Shown one piece after another: positions 52,774 through 61,064 of a stretch of 64,000 nt of DNA. The notes under the pieces were generated by a model. It was given only the letters and a program-made list of their open reading frames with translations. It searched no databases and was not told the DNA's origin. A program made the position numbers and the translations under genes. This DNA is from JAJFJD01 sp965228975 (GTDB taxonomy: Bacteria; Pseudomonadota; Alphaproteobacteria; UBA8366), in the NCBI GenBank assembly GCA_965228975.1, contig OZ245851.1, positions 3,410,001 through 3,474,000 of the forward strand, in the 5' to 3' direction. How positions within the stretch are numbered: the stretch's first letter is position 1; each line of letters starts with the position of its first letter.

Positions 52774-52824
52774 TATGCTACAATTTCTCGTTGTTCAAAA
52801 ATTCGTCGCAATCTATCTTGAGAT

Positions 52825-53004
52825 ATGGTTCGGAATTCGACCAAACAGTCCCTCAAGCAATGGCTCTGGCTAGCGACAATTGTGCTCGGGATCATCGCGA
52901 TCTTACCGATCGCCATCCCAATTTGGGCGATCGCGGAATTCCTGCGATGGCGCGATCGCCGCAAGAACGGTGAAAACGGCCGGATATTCATCGGCAAGAC
53001 CTGA
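52825..53004 (+). CDS. Small single-helix membrane protein between the two spike genes
   Basis: 59 residues on the plus strand (below most length cut-offs): MVRNSTKQSLKQWLWLATIV, a hydrophobic segment LGIIAILPIAIPIWAIAEF, then a basic tail RWRDRRKNGENGRIFIGKT. It fits exactly into the gap between minus-strand genes ending at 53011 and starting at 52773. Such a protein could be a superinfection-exclusion or immunity-type protein. The ribosome-binding site is weak (TTGAG). Confidence 0.4.
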   Translation: MVRNSTKQSLKQWLWLATIVLGIIAILPIAIPIWAIAEFLRWRDRRKNGENGRIFIGKT

Positions 53005-53010
53005 CTCCGC

Positions 53011-55842
53011 CTAATACTTCGTATTGAGATACGCGTCGACCGCCGCGATGTACTGCGCCGGGAGATACGCGTCGAACTCAGCGTACATATAGATGCGCCC
53101 ATCCATCACGCGGTCGTATCCAACGCGATTACCCAGGAAGAAATCCGATGCACTATCGTCGTCAGCATTATCGTCTGCAACCCACGAACCAATCGTAGGG
53201 ATCGCCTTGACGCCGTTGATGAACTGGCGAACGTCGGAGGTCCGCTGTGTTTGTGTAAGTTGCATCGCAAGGCGCTCAATCGCGCCTGACGTAAAACCGT
53301 TAGGCATGTCCCAATTTGGCGTGCCGGTACCCTTGCCCCACTGGAAGTGGAATCCGAACTCGCCGCCACCGAGATCGATGGCCCAAGCCGTACGAATGTT
53401 GTTCCCGCCCTTTTCGAACAATCGTCCGAAACCGCCACCACCAATGCCGTCCACACGAAGGACGGTGAAGAAGGTGCCGCCGTTGTGGAACGCGTTAGCC
53501 GGGTAGCTTGCGGCGGCCACGACGAAGCCGTGGGTCGCGTCTACGAACTCAGCCGAAATCGCCCCGGCGTCGTTCACCTCGTGAGGACGGTTCGCTGCCG
53601 CGGCCGTCGTGAGATCGATCACACCGTTCTTGTCGTTGACGGTCTCGAATTCGTTTGCGGTCACGGTATTGCCAGCGTCGTCCATCTCGTACCAGACAAG
53701 GGCGTCTGCTAGGATCGTCGCGCCATCCAGAGCCACCGACGGATCAGTGGTTGGAACGCCAAGCGTCCCGTTCTCTGTTGCATTCGATCCGGTGCCATCA
53801 TTGATCAGCACACCCCCGTTCAGGAGCCGCACATAGATACCCGGCGTTATACCGTTGACGACACCTGTTGCCCCGAGGTCAAGAATGCCGTCGTTGTACC
53901 AACGCTCTTGCTCGACGGTCTGCGTCAGATCGACTTTTGTTCCAGCTGCCTCCCAATACTTGAAGACATCACCCGAGAAAGAATCTCCGAAAATTCGGTC
54001 GTGGGAGCCAGGAGCGAACTGGTTCGCGCCAATCGTATTGATCGTCACTTGGCCACGGAGCACGCCGTCCACGACCATTTCTGCCGTCGCCAATCCGGTC
54101 CCGCCCATCGACGTATCGTTATGGAAGGCGCAGGTGAGATTGTGGATATAGGTGTCCTTGATGGCGAAGCTCGTCGTTTCAGCAATCAGCCGGGCGGCAC
54201 CGCTCACGTTGTTCCAGGACACAATGATTTCATCATCAGCCGTGAAGCCGATGGAGAACCGCCCACCGTTGCTGGAAACCTGCATGGTCTCAGCGCCTGT
54301 CGTAGACCGGCGAAAATCGACCGAGTAGATCATGTCATCGACATTTCCGCCGGTCGCTGGAATGGTGAGCGTGTTTACGCCGGAAGCAGTCGTGATCCCA
54401 TTGAACGACGCCGGCGCTGTCAACGCCGCCCCCGCCGGCCCAGCGCCCTCGCGCGGCGTGCCGACAATCGAGTAATTTCCACCACTCCCCGCATTCTGCG
54501 ACACCGCCGGGTAGGCATTCGGGAGGAAGTCCAGCGCCTGCGTCGCGGTGGGCCCGCTGCCGTCTGTCTTTATGTCAGCGAGTGCCAGGGGCGTGAGCGC
54601 AGTAAAGAATGCCTCGCGATTGCCCTGCACGGTCAGGTCGTAGGCTTCGAGTGCGAGCCACGCTCGGGCGAACTCAACATTCGCTCGGTTGCTACCGGCG
54701 CTATCCTCTCCCCAATTGAAGCCGCTGGTCCAGTCGATATCGGTGGCGGCACCCGTCGTCCGCGTGCCCGTCTCGTCGGTGTTCCCGAAATACATCTTGA
54801 CGGGATTGACCAGCAACATAGTCCAACCATCGGCCACGCGCAGGGCGTTCGTGCTAATGATCTTCGCGAACTCGGCACCGGCTGCGTCGGCGAACAGCGC
54901 TTCGACCCTGCCGTCCGCGTTTCGGCGGATGTAGCTGCCCGTTTCGTTCGACCAAATGTACTGCAACTTAGTGTCGAACGGATCGGTGTCGCCCATCATC
55001 TTAATGGGGATCGCGAAGGTGCCGTTGACACCATCGACCGCGCCAGTCGGAGCTGCGGCGCGTCGCAACACTGTGTTCGTACCATCAAACCTTACCGCTG
55101 GCACAAGGCCATCGTCCGCAGCATCATTCAGGACCGTGATCGTGAAATTCTGATCTTGCTCGGACAGATCACTGCTGGTCGCGCGCACCGTAATCTGATG
55201 GCTCGTCTGCGTCTCGAAATCAATCAGGCCGGTGTCCGCCACCGTGACCACGCCGGTGTTGGCATCGATCGCAAATCTGCCGCCGGCATCGTCGAACAGG
55301 GAATATGTCACCGTGTCGGTCACGTCCGCGTCGGTCGCCGCCGCGGTAATGCCGACCGACGTGCCGTTCGGCGCGCTTTCGCTGACCTCATTTGCCGCAG
55401 CATCCACATCGGTAACCGCCCCGACGTTGAATTCATCCGCGTCATTCACCGCGATCGAAAAGACACGCTCCTTAACCTTGCCGGAGGAACTGGCGGCCCG
55501 GACGGTGATGTCATGGCTAACGGCCGTTTCCGCGTCGAGCGCGGCCGCCTTGGTCACCTCGCCCGTGGTCAAGCCAATCGCAAACAGCCCGCCGGGGTTC
55601 ACGGGCAACGTATACTCGACCGTATGTCCGGTTTCGGCAGCGAATGCCGTGATCCCCACCCCGGTGCCGTTTATGGCCGTCTCAAGTACCTCGTCGACGG
55701 CGGCGTTCGTGTCCACAATGTCGCTCAAGCCGACGGACCCGACCGGTGACTCGGTTACCCCGTGCGAAATCGGGAACGACCCCGCAAAACTAACCGGCGC
55801 TTGGCCGTCAGATCCCACGAACGCGGTTGGAGGATGCCTCAT
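53011..55842 (-). CDS. Fibre-like protein with cadherin-type repeats and lectin-like C-terminus
   Basis: About 943 residues. Residues ~40-250 hold two or three cadherin-like repeats (IDANTGVVTVADTGLIDFE, TSHQITVRATSSDLSEQD, VSHDITVRAASSSGKVKERV), commonly used as extended stalks. The rest is beta-rich with concanavalin-A-like features (VNTLTIPATGGNVDDMIYSV, RFSIGFTADDEIIVSWNN). A GTG at 55845 or the ATG at 55842 may start it. The ATG follows the stop of the preceding gene by 5 bases. It probably binds host surface sugar; no hydrolase motif seen. Confidence 0.6.
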   Translation of the reverse strand: MRHPPTAFVGSDGQAPVSFAGSFPISHGVTESPVGSVGLSDIVDTNAAVDEVLETAINGTGVGITAFAAETGHTVEYTLPVNPGGLFAIGLTTGEVTKAAALDAETAVSHDITVRAASSSGKVKERVFSIAVNDADEFNVGAVTDVDAAANEVSESAPNGTSVGITAAATDADVTDTVTYSLFDDAGGRFAIDANTGVVTVADTGLIDFETQTSHQITVRATSSDLSEQDQNFTITVLNDAADDGLVPAVRFDGTNTVLRRAAAPTGAVDGVNGTFAIPIKMMGDTDPFDTKLQYIWSNETGSYIRRNADGRVEALFADAAGAEFAKIISTNALRVADGWTMLLVNPVKMYFGNTDETGTRTTGAATDIDWTSGFNWGEDSAGSNRANVEFARAWLALEAYDLTVQGNREAFFTALTPLALADIKTDGSGPTATQALDFLPNAYPAVSQNAGSGGNYSIVGTPREGAGPAGAALTAPASFNGITTASGVNTLTIPATGGNVDDMIYSVDFRRSTTGAETMQVSSNGGRFSIGFTADDEIIVSWNNVSGAARLIAETTSFAIKDTYIHNLTCAFHNDTSMGGTGLATAEMVVDGVLRGQVTINTIGANQFAPGSHDRIFGDSFSGDVFKYWEAAGTKVDLTQTVEQERWYNDGILDLGATGVVNGITPGIYVRLLNGGVLINDGTGSNATENGTLGVPTTDPSVALDGATILADALVWYEMDDAGNTVTANEFETVNDKNGVIDLTTAAAANRPHEVNDAGAISAEFVDATHGFVVAAASYPANAFHNGGTFFTVLRVDGIGGGGFGRLFEKGGNNIRTAWAIDLGGGEFGFHFQWGKGTGTPNWDMPNGFTSGAIERLAMQLTQTQRTSDVRQFINGVKAIPTIGSWVADDNADDDSASDFFLGNRVGYDRVMDGRIYMYAEFDAYLPAQYIAAVDAYLNTKY

Positions 55843-55847
55843 CACTA

Positions 55848-56132
55848 TTAGACCTGCACCGCGACGGCATGCAGCGCCGCGGGCGCGCCACCGGAGACAT
55901 CCGCGCGGATCGGGCCGGCCGGCAGCACAAATCCACCCTGCCCCGGCGCGGTCAGGTCAACGGCACCGCCGGAAATATCGAGCCAAGTCACCCCGTCGGG
56001 TGCGAGCTGCTGAAGTTTGACGGTGGCACCCCCAAATGTCCCCGCTGCCGTGAATACGCCGGCGCCACCGGGCCAGCCCATTGCCTCTCCAGTCGCCGAC
56101 CCATTGTCCAATAGCCGCACGCTTTCCGTCAT
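55848..56132 (-). CDS. Small virion-associated protein
   Basis: 94 residues: MTESVRLLDNGSATGEAMGW, GAGVFTAAGTFGGATVKLQQ, DGVTWLDISGGAVDLTAPGQ, GPIRADVSGG. It is beta-rich and matches a type of small phage protein found beside fibre genes in alphaproteobacterial phages. AGGAGG lies about 7 bases before the ATG. Function unknown. Confidence 0.6.
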   Translation of the reverse strand: MTESVRLLDNGSATGEAMGWPGGAGVFTAAGTFGGATVKLQQLAPDGVTWLDISGGAVDLTAPGQGGFVLPAGPIRADVSGGAPAALHAVAVQV

Positions 56133-56184
56133 GATTACCGCCTCCTGTGTCAAATGAGTAAGAGCAATCGGGCACAACCCGCCA

Positions 56185-56835
56185 TCACGGGGATCGGCCG
56201 AGCCCAGCATCGAGGAAAAGCCGCACGACGCCGCTGATGCCAAGCAGCGGCGTGAACGTGATCATCGTGAATCCGCCGGTCGCGTTGGTCCGGGTCAGAC
56301 CTTCCATATAAATGTCAAGCGGAGGTTCCTCATCGAACCAGACACCGTCCAAGGTTTGACCTTGCCATTTTTCGCGGCCCATACCGTATGCCTTGAACGC
56401 CAGGATCGAGAGCCCGCCGCACAGATGCCGGACCACAATGCTGTCGACTGCGTCGGCCAAGTTCCGGCCAAGCGAGGTGTTGACAATGGCGTCTCCCGGG
56501 ATCGCACCGGTGCCCCATTGATCCCGAATCGCCGGCGGTCCCAGCAAGATTCGCTGCGGATTGTCGCGCGTACTTTCCCCGGTAACGCCGGCGGCCCAGA
56601 GGCGAACCGGCCGGTCATATCGGCGGCCTTTCCACCAATCCGGATAACGGCCGGTCATGTGCATCGCGCATTCGAATCCGCCGGCCACCGTCTTGCCGAG
56701 CTGGTTCCCGGCCATGAACAATCGTTCCCGATGCCTGGCGCCCGCCTCGTGAAACTCCCGCTGCTTCGGATAGGGACGATAGCCGAAGAGCTTATTGCGG
56801 TTTCTTCTTTCGTCGAGCGCGGCCAGGGTTCGCAC
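56185..56835 (-). CDS. Terminase large subunit, N-terminal ATPase half (split gene)
   Basis: About 216 residues from GTG 56835 (an ATG at 56892 would also be in frame but lies well inside the TerS gene). Visible: KLFGYRPYPKQREFHEAG, Walker A in FMAGNQLGKTVAGGFECAMH, PVRLWAAGVTGESTRDNPQR, Walker B DGVWFDEEPPLDIYMEGLTR and the coupling motif TMITFTPLLGISGVVRLFLD. It then ends within 7 residues (AGLGRSP). The nuclease domain is missing here but is present at 41242-41979. Confidence 0.85.
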   Translation of the reverse strand: MRTLAALDERRNRNKLFGYRPYPKQREFHEAGARHRERLFMAGNQLGKTVAGGFECAMHMTGRYPDWWKGRRYDRPVRLWAAGVTGESTRDNPQRILLGPPAIRDQWGTGAIPGDAIVNTSLGRNLADAVDSIVVRHLCGGLSILAFKAYGMGREKWQGQTLDGVWFDEEPPLDIYMEGLTRTNATGGFTMITFTPLLGISGVVRLFLDAGLGRSP

Positions 56836-57091
56836 GAACTGCAAGGCCGAGTTGCTTCGCCAGGCTTTTCGCCCGCTCGAGGAGCTCTTCATCCGTCATA
56901 GACTCCAGCGGATCGATCGCGCCGGCAACCGCCTTCGGCAATACTGCGGCGCATAATTTCATGTAGGAAACCGGGTCATCCGTGCGGAGCTGAGCCAATG
57001 CAGCCGCGCCGTGCTGAGCAAAATCCGCCGACAACGCGTCAACGAAGGCTGTATCGAACATTTCCGGTTCTTTTGGTCGACGGCGTGGCAC
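56792..57091 (-). CDS. Terminase small subunit
   Basis: 99 residues from GTG 57091, which has AAAGGA at 57098-57103, 6 bases away. FDTAFVDALSADFAQHGAAA, then VSYMKLCAAVLPKAVAGAID, DPLESMTDEELLERAKSLAK resemble podoviral small terminases with the SMTDEELxxR end. The downstream TerL half overlaps by about 40 bases. Upstream in-frame codons have a shadow-like composition, so the longer ORF starting at 57166 is not used. Confidence 0.75.
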   Translation of the reverse strand: MPRRRPKEPEMFDTAFVDALSADFAQHGAAALAQLRTDDPVSYMKLCAAVLPKAVAGAIDPLESMTDEELLERAKSLAKQLGLAVRANPGRARRKKKPQ

Positions 57092-57350
57092 AATTTGTCC
57101 TTTCCATCGCATGCACGATGCCCGACATCTCCGGACGGTTGTCCAGCGACTGTTTGACCGGTGCACGATTTTTTGGGTTCTTGACCCGGTCCGTCTGCCG
57201 GGAAATGACCGTAGACAAGCGCCAGCTACAGAACGATCAGCGTAGCGTCTGATCTAACAAATTTCGGCGGATGTGGCGACACAAAGCCCGGCGAAATCGA
57301 TGCGCGGCCCTCGTTGCCGACAACCCCAACGCGCGACGACGCTTCCGTGA

Positions 57351-57953
57351 CTATTGGATACGCGCGACGCCCTTGATTTCTTGAATTTGCCAGCGACCGT
57401 CGTCGTCCTGGCTCAAGACAAGGTTTCGCTTCTGCTGGATCTCGACGATTTCTCCGTTCAGCCGCGCTTCGATCCGGCGATTCTCAAGGACCCGGACGGT
57501 GTCATTCTCAACTTGGAAATAACGACCGGATTGATCGCAATCCAAATTGCTTAGCTTCAATTCCGCCGCGGCATCCACGGCGAAACCCTTAAATTGCGCG
57601 CCGGTCATCTCGAATTTGCGCTCGCTTCCGTCGGGCAAATTGAACTTCATGGAATACGATCCGGCATCCGCATAGCGGTCATGCGCGGCCGGGTCGAGCG
57701 TGCATCCCGCCTCGTCCAATTCGGACAGAAAATCCGCTGCCTCCGCCCGCATGCTGCGGCGGCGGTCGCGTAATTGGCGTGCGCGCAAAATCGATGCGGC
57801 GGCGGCGGCATCTCTTGAATCCGGAACGCTGAAATCCGGCGCCGCAACGGGGATGGGGGCGGGTGCCGGCCCTTGGGTAAGGCTCGCATAGAAGAGCCCA
57901 CCGAAGAACCCGAACCCCATCATTACCGCAAGCAGCAGAGCAATTCGCATCAT
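57351..57953 (-). CDS. Membrane-anchored protein of unknown function
   Basis: 200 residues. One N-terminal membrane helix (MMRIALLLAVMMGFGFFGGL) then a Pro/Ala linker, a charged helix (AASILRARQLRDRRRSMRAE) and a domain with FNLPDGSERKFEMTGAQFKG, LKLSNLDCDQSGRYFQVEND. I recognise no family. It may be a host gene next to the phage or the first gene of the phage; its reading direction matches the phage. A 259-base gap with no gene separates it from TerS. Confidence 0.6.
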   Translation of the reverse strand: MMRIALLLAVMMGFGFFGGLFYASLTQGPAPAPIPVAAPDFSVPDSRDAAAAASILRARQLRDRRRSMRAEAADFLSELDEAGCTLDPAAHDRYADAGSYSMKFNLPDGSERKFEMTGAQFKGFAVDAAAELKLSNLDCDQSGRYFQVENDTVRVLENRRIEARLNGEIVEIQQKRNLVLSQDDDGRWQIQEIKGVARIQ

Positions 57954-58100
57954 ATCGTGGCCAGCGCGTCGTTCTATCCGGTCGTGCGTGTTCGAAACAG
58001 ACGCATGGCGATATTCACTGATAGAGTGATTAATAAACCCTTAAAAGAGCTTTCCCCGCGATCTGGGTGTCCCTGCAAATGAGCGAAAGGATGGCATCGT

Positions 58101-58526
58101 ATGGCAACATCAGAAGAGAAGGCCGCAGCCTGCAACACGCGGAGCGCCGGACGGCTGCCTGGACTGCTGGGCGTTGAATTCCTGGATGTAACGGCAGATC
58201 GCGTATCGGCACGATTGCCGGTACGGCCGGATCTCTTGGCGCCGAATGGCTTCCTTCATGCGGCATCGGTGATTGCTTTGGCCGACACGGCCTGTGGCTA
58301 CGGCAGCATTGAAACCCTGCCCAAAGACGCGACGGGTTTCACGACCATCGAATTGAAGAGCAATTTCCTGGGCACCGCCCGGGAAGGGTCGGTGTCCTGC
58401 GAAGCGATCCCACAGCATCTGGGACGAACGACGCAGATTTGGGATGCAACCGTGACACATGATGAGACCGGCCGCATCATCGCGCTGTTTCGATGCACCC
58501 AAATGATCCTGCGCTCGGCGGCATGA
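58101..58526 (+). CDS. PaaI-type hotdog thioesterase
   Basis: 141 residues with the PaaI-like pattern LPGLLGVEFLDVTADRVSAR, NGFLHAASVIALADTACGYG (catalytic region; HGG is changed to HAA but D in ADTACGYG is kept) and GFTTIELKSNFLGTAREGSV. It hydrolyses aryl- or acyl-CoA esters. It precedes the class IV aminotransferase gene by 97 bases. Confidence 0.82.
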   Translation: MATSEEKAAACNTRSAGRLPGLLGVEFLDVTADRVSARLPVRPDLLAPNGFLHAASVIALADTACGYGSIETLPKDATGFTTIELKSNFLGTAREGSVSCEAIPQHLGRTTQIWDATVTHDETGRIIALFRCTQMILRSAA

Positions 58527-58623
58527 CCATCGTGACAACAGAACCGCCATTGGCAGGTCGTGAAAAGTAAGGTCATAATCATCCACCGAATCGCAACCTA
58601 TCCCGGCAACAGGGAATACTCGC

Positions 58624-59550
58624 ATGCCCAATATCGAAACCGCGCCGCCTGAGGGAATTGGATTCATAGACGGCAGGTATATGCCGTTCGGCGAACTGCA
58701 GATACCCATCACCGACCTTGGCTTCCAACTTTCCGATATGTGCTACGACGCGCTGCACGTACGAGACGGCAAGTTCTTCCGGTTAGATGACCACATGGAC
58801 CGTTGGGATCGATCGATTGGCGAGCGCCGGTTCGACACACTCGGATACGATCGCGAACAAACAAAAGGTATCCTGAATGATTGCGTCCGGCATGCGGAAT
58901 TGCGGGACGCCATGGTCTATCTCATCGCGACGCGCGGCACGCCGACGGGCCCGTTCAAGGATCTACGAACATGTAAGAACCGGCTCATCGCCTGGGCCGT
59001 CCCCTATTACAACGTCGTGACCGACCAAGAAATGAAAGAAGGCTGCGATGTCATCATCAGCGACGTCGTCCGAATCCCAGCCGAATCCGTCGACCCGACC
59101 GTAAAGAATTTCGGACGTTTGGATTTCTGCGCAGCGCTCTTCGAAGCATATGAGAAAGATGCCCGATACGCCGTCCTCGTCGATCAAGACGGTAATATCA
59201 CCGAAGGCCGCGGCTGGAATATCTTTGCGCTGTTCGGCGGCCGATTGCTCTCGCCGGACAGTGGTGTCCTCGAAGGTATTACGCGCCGGACGGTTCTCGA
59301 ACTTTGCGACAGTCTGAATATCGAAGGTGAACTCGCGCCCATACCGGCGGCAGATTTGAAGAACGCAGACGAGGTATTCCTGAGTTCGACGGCCGGAGGC
59401 CTCATGCCGGTGCGGCAGATAGATGGGACCCCGATCGGCGCCTCGGTTCCGGGGCCGGTAACCCAACGGCTAACGGATTTGTATTGGGAAATTCACGAAG
59501 ATCCCGCCTATTCCACGCCGGTGAACTACGCGGCACCGGCCGACGACTAG
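58624..59550 (+). CDS. Class IV aminotransferase (BCAT/D-amino-acid transaminase-like)
   Basis: 308 residues of the class IV PLP aminotransferase fold: FIDGRYMPFGELQIPITDLG, FQLSDMCYDALHVRDGKFF, VDPTVKNFGRLDFCAALFEA (Lys for the Schiff base), NITEGRGWNIFALFGGRLLS, GITRRTVLELCDSLNIEGEL and ADEVFLSSTAGGLMPVRQID. The pattern fits branched-chain or omega-type transaminases; substrate not determinable. Confidence 0.87.
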   Translation: MPNIETAPPEGIGFIDGRYMPFGELQIPITDLGFQLSDMCYDALHVRDGKFFRLDDHMDRWDRSIGERRFDTLGYDREQTKGILNDCVRHAELRDAMVYLIATRGTPTGPFKDLRTCKNRLIAWAVPYYNVVTDQEMKEGCDVIISDVVRIPAESVDPTVKNFGRLDFCAALFEAYEKDARYAVLVDQDGNITEGRGWNIFALFGGRLLSPDSGVLEGITRRTVLELCDSLNIEGELAPIPAADLKNADEVFLSSTAGGLMPVRQIDGTPIGASVPGPVTQRLTDLYWEIHEDPAYSTPVNYAAPADD

Positions 59551-59759
59551 AATTGCGCCGTTTTCGAAACGGAAATTCGATCAAAACGATCTAAATAATA
59601 CTATAAATAAACACGCCGCCGTGAATACTAAACACGGTATCGCGACGGTGATTTGAATATCACAAAAACAACTTATTCAGATAATCATTAAAACACACCG
59701 CAATACCAAACGATTTTTGAAACTGTTGGAATCATACATTTCTGGAATATCACTTACAC

Positions 59760-59788
59760 TTGACAATCATTTAAGTGAATCAAATAAA
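59760..59788 (+). promoter_or_regulatory. Probable promoter of the small secreted peptide gene
   Basis: TTGACA at 59760-59765, a 17-base spacer and AATAAA at 59783-59788, in a strikingly AT-rich 286-base gap (59551-59836). The spacer holds TCATTTAAGTGA, a near-palindrome that could be an operator. The rest of the gap (59551-59759) has no gene. Confidence 0.5.
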
Positions 59789-59836
59789 AAGTCGTCCTAA
59801 CATCTTCCCATAATCACCAGCAAGGAGGATGTGGAC

Positions 59837-60013
59837 ATGACCCATCAAGTCTTGAAGCAATCACTCGCTGCACTCTTCGGATTGGGCATTGCCTTGTCTG
59901 CGACCGCCGCCTCCGCCGATGTCGACTACAACTTCGTCGACGACGGTGTCACGGTCCTGACCGATAAGGACGTGATATACGCGGGCGACGGAACCGATAG
60001 CGGGCCTGAGTAG
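59837..60013 (+). CDS. Small secreted peptide precursor
   Basis: 58 residues from ATG 59837 with AGGAGG 8 bases upstream (GTG at 59831 is a poorer choice). MTHQVLKQSLAALFGLGIAL, then SATAASADVDYN shows a classic signal peptide with AxA cleavage after ASA. The mature part is only ~31 residues, acidic (DVDYNFVDDGVTVLTDKDVI, YAGDGTDSGPE) and without Cys. It is separately transcribed from an AT-rich promoter region and followed by a hairpin. Function unknown; a peptide signal or cell-surface peptide is possible. Confidence 0.55.
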   Translation: MTHQVLKQSLAALFGLGIALSATAASADVDYNFVDDGVTVLTDKDVIYAGDGTDSGPE

Positions 60014-60060
60014 TCACAGGTCAAATCCACGCTAGATGCTCCTTTAGAGTGCCATGACGT

Positions 60061-60092
60061 GGCCGGGCGGTGAATGCCAAAACCGCCCGGCC
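60061..60092 (+). terminator. GC-rich hairpin after the small peptide gene
   Basis: A perfect 11-base-pair stem GGCCGGGCGGT / ACCGCCCGGCC around a 10-base loop. There is no T-run after it, so it may act as a Rho-independent-like pause, a transcript stabiliser, or with Rho. It separates the peptide gene from the ABC ATPase gene. Confidence 0.5.
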
Positions 60093-60178
60093 CGATCGTT
60101 ATGGGACGTTCACGCTGGGCTATTGCACCTAACACCGGATCACGGCTAGGTTCACGCAACGTCAAACCGACACGGCCG

Positions 60179-60955
60179 ATGAACGACACACAACCACCGA
60201 AAATCAAACTTACAGGCCTTACCAAGCGCTTCGGCGACAACCGTGTCCTCGAAGGTGTGGACTTGGAGGTCATGGCGGGAGAGTCGCTGGTCCTGATTGG
60301 AACGTCCGGCAGCGGCAAGAGCCTCTTACTGAAATGTATTCTGGGGCTGCAGACGCCGGACACCGGCAACGTCGTCGTCGACGGCGAGGAAACGATCGGT
60401 TTCTCCGGTGACGAGAGGATGCGGTTCATCGACCGGTTCGGCGTTCTCTTTCAGTATTCAGGGCTCTTCGACAGCCTGCCGGTTTGGGAGAACGTTGCCT
60501 TCAAGCGGCTCCAGGAAGGTCGGCTCAGCCGGAACGAAGCGCGCGACAAGGCAAGTGAAACGGTGCGGACTGTAGGGCTGTCACCGGATGTCGTCGATCT
60601 CCATCCACACGAACTGTCCGGCGGCATGCAGAAACGCGTGGGTATCGCCCGCGCGATCTTTGCTGAACCGGAGATTCTGTTCCTCGATGAACCGACTGCC
60701 GGATTGGACCCGATAATGACGAATGTTATCGGGCAGTTGATAACATCCTGCGTCGAGAAACTCGGCGCGACGGCAGTCTCGATCACCAGTGACATGACGG
60801 GCGCGCGCCAGATTTCAGACCGCATCGCCATGCTGCATGATGGCCGTATCATTTGGAGCGGCGAGAAAAGCGCCGCCGAAGAGTCCGGCAATCCATATGT
60901 GGATCAATTGATTCACAGCCGGGCGCACGGACCGATCGAAATGCGGCTTACCTAG
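60179..60955 (+). CDS. MlaF-like ABC transporter ATPase
   Basis: 258 residues (ATG 60179; the longer frame to 60074 is not needed). Walker A GTSGSGKSLLLKCILGL, Q-loop FGVLFQYSGLFDSLPVWENV, ABC signature ELSGGMQKRVGIARAIFAEP, Walker B EILFLDEPTAGLDP. The FDSLPVWENVAF and GGMQKRVGIARA patterns are typical of MlaF, the ATPase of the phospholipid (Mla) transport system. The expected permease MlaE and MCE protein MlaD are not next to it; an MlaC-like gene begins at 63840 after two metabolic genes. Confidence 0.78.
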   Translation: MNDTQPPKIKLTGLTKRFGDNRVLEGVDLEVMAGESLVLIGTSGSGKSLLLKCILGLQTPDTGNVVVDGEETIGFSGDERMRFIDRFGVLFQYSGLFDSLPVWENVAFKRLQEGRLSRNEARDKASETVRTVGLSPDVVDLHPHELSGGMQKRVGIARAIFAEPEILFLDEPTAGLDPIMTNVIGQLITSCVEKLGATAVSITSDMTGARQISDRIAMLHDGRIIWSGEKSAAEESGNPYVDQLIHSRAHGPIEMRLT

Positions 60956-61064
60956 GCCAACACATCACAACATACCGCGCCGCTTGCCGGGAATAGGAGG
61001 CGATCCGGCAATACTGATATGATTGCGCATCGCCATACCCGGCAAATCAAGTTGGCGCGCCATG

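Larger units (their letters stand above)
22560..57091 (-). mobile_element. T7-like podoviral prophage or domesticated phage block with toxin cassettes
   Basis: About 34.5 kb of phage structural and lysis genes, nearly all on the minus strand: TerS, split TerL, fibres, portal, scaffold, capsid, internal virion protein, tail tubular proteins A and B, gp13/gp14-like proteins, collar fibre and Rz/Rz1. Plus-strand exceptions are mostly probable immunity or cargo genes. No integrase, excisionase, repressor, primase, polymerase or lysogeny gene was seen, and no convincing direct-repeat attachment site was found at either edge. Edges are placed at the first and last recognisable phage genes. Either the lysogeny and replication modules have been lost or the particle has been taken over by the host. 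Confidence 0.85.

Noticed and set aside
53908..55749. 613-codon plus-strand frame opposite the cadherin-type fibre
   Set aside because: Shadow frame; the minus-strand fibre has clear repeat structure.
22500..57300. Attachment-site direct repeats at the block edges
   Set aside because: Only a 9-base match (TCGGCGGAT near 22512 and near 57267) was seen; too short to call without comparison to an empty site.
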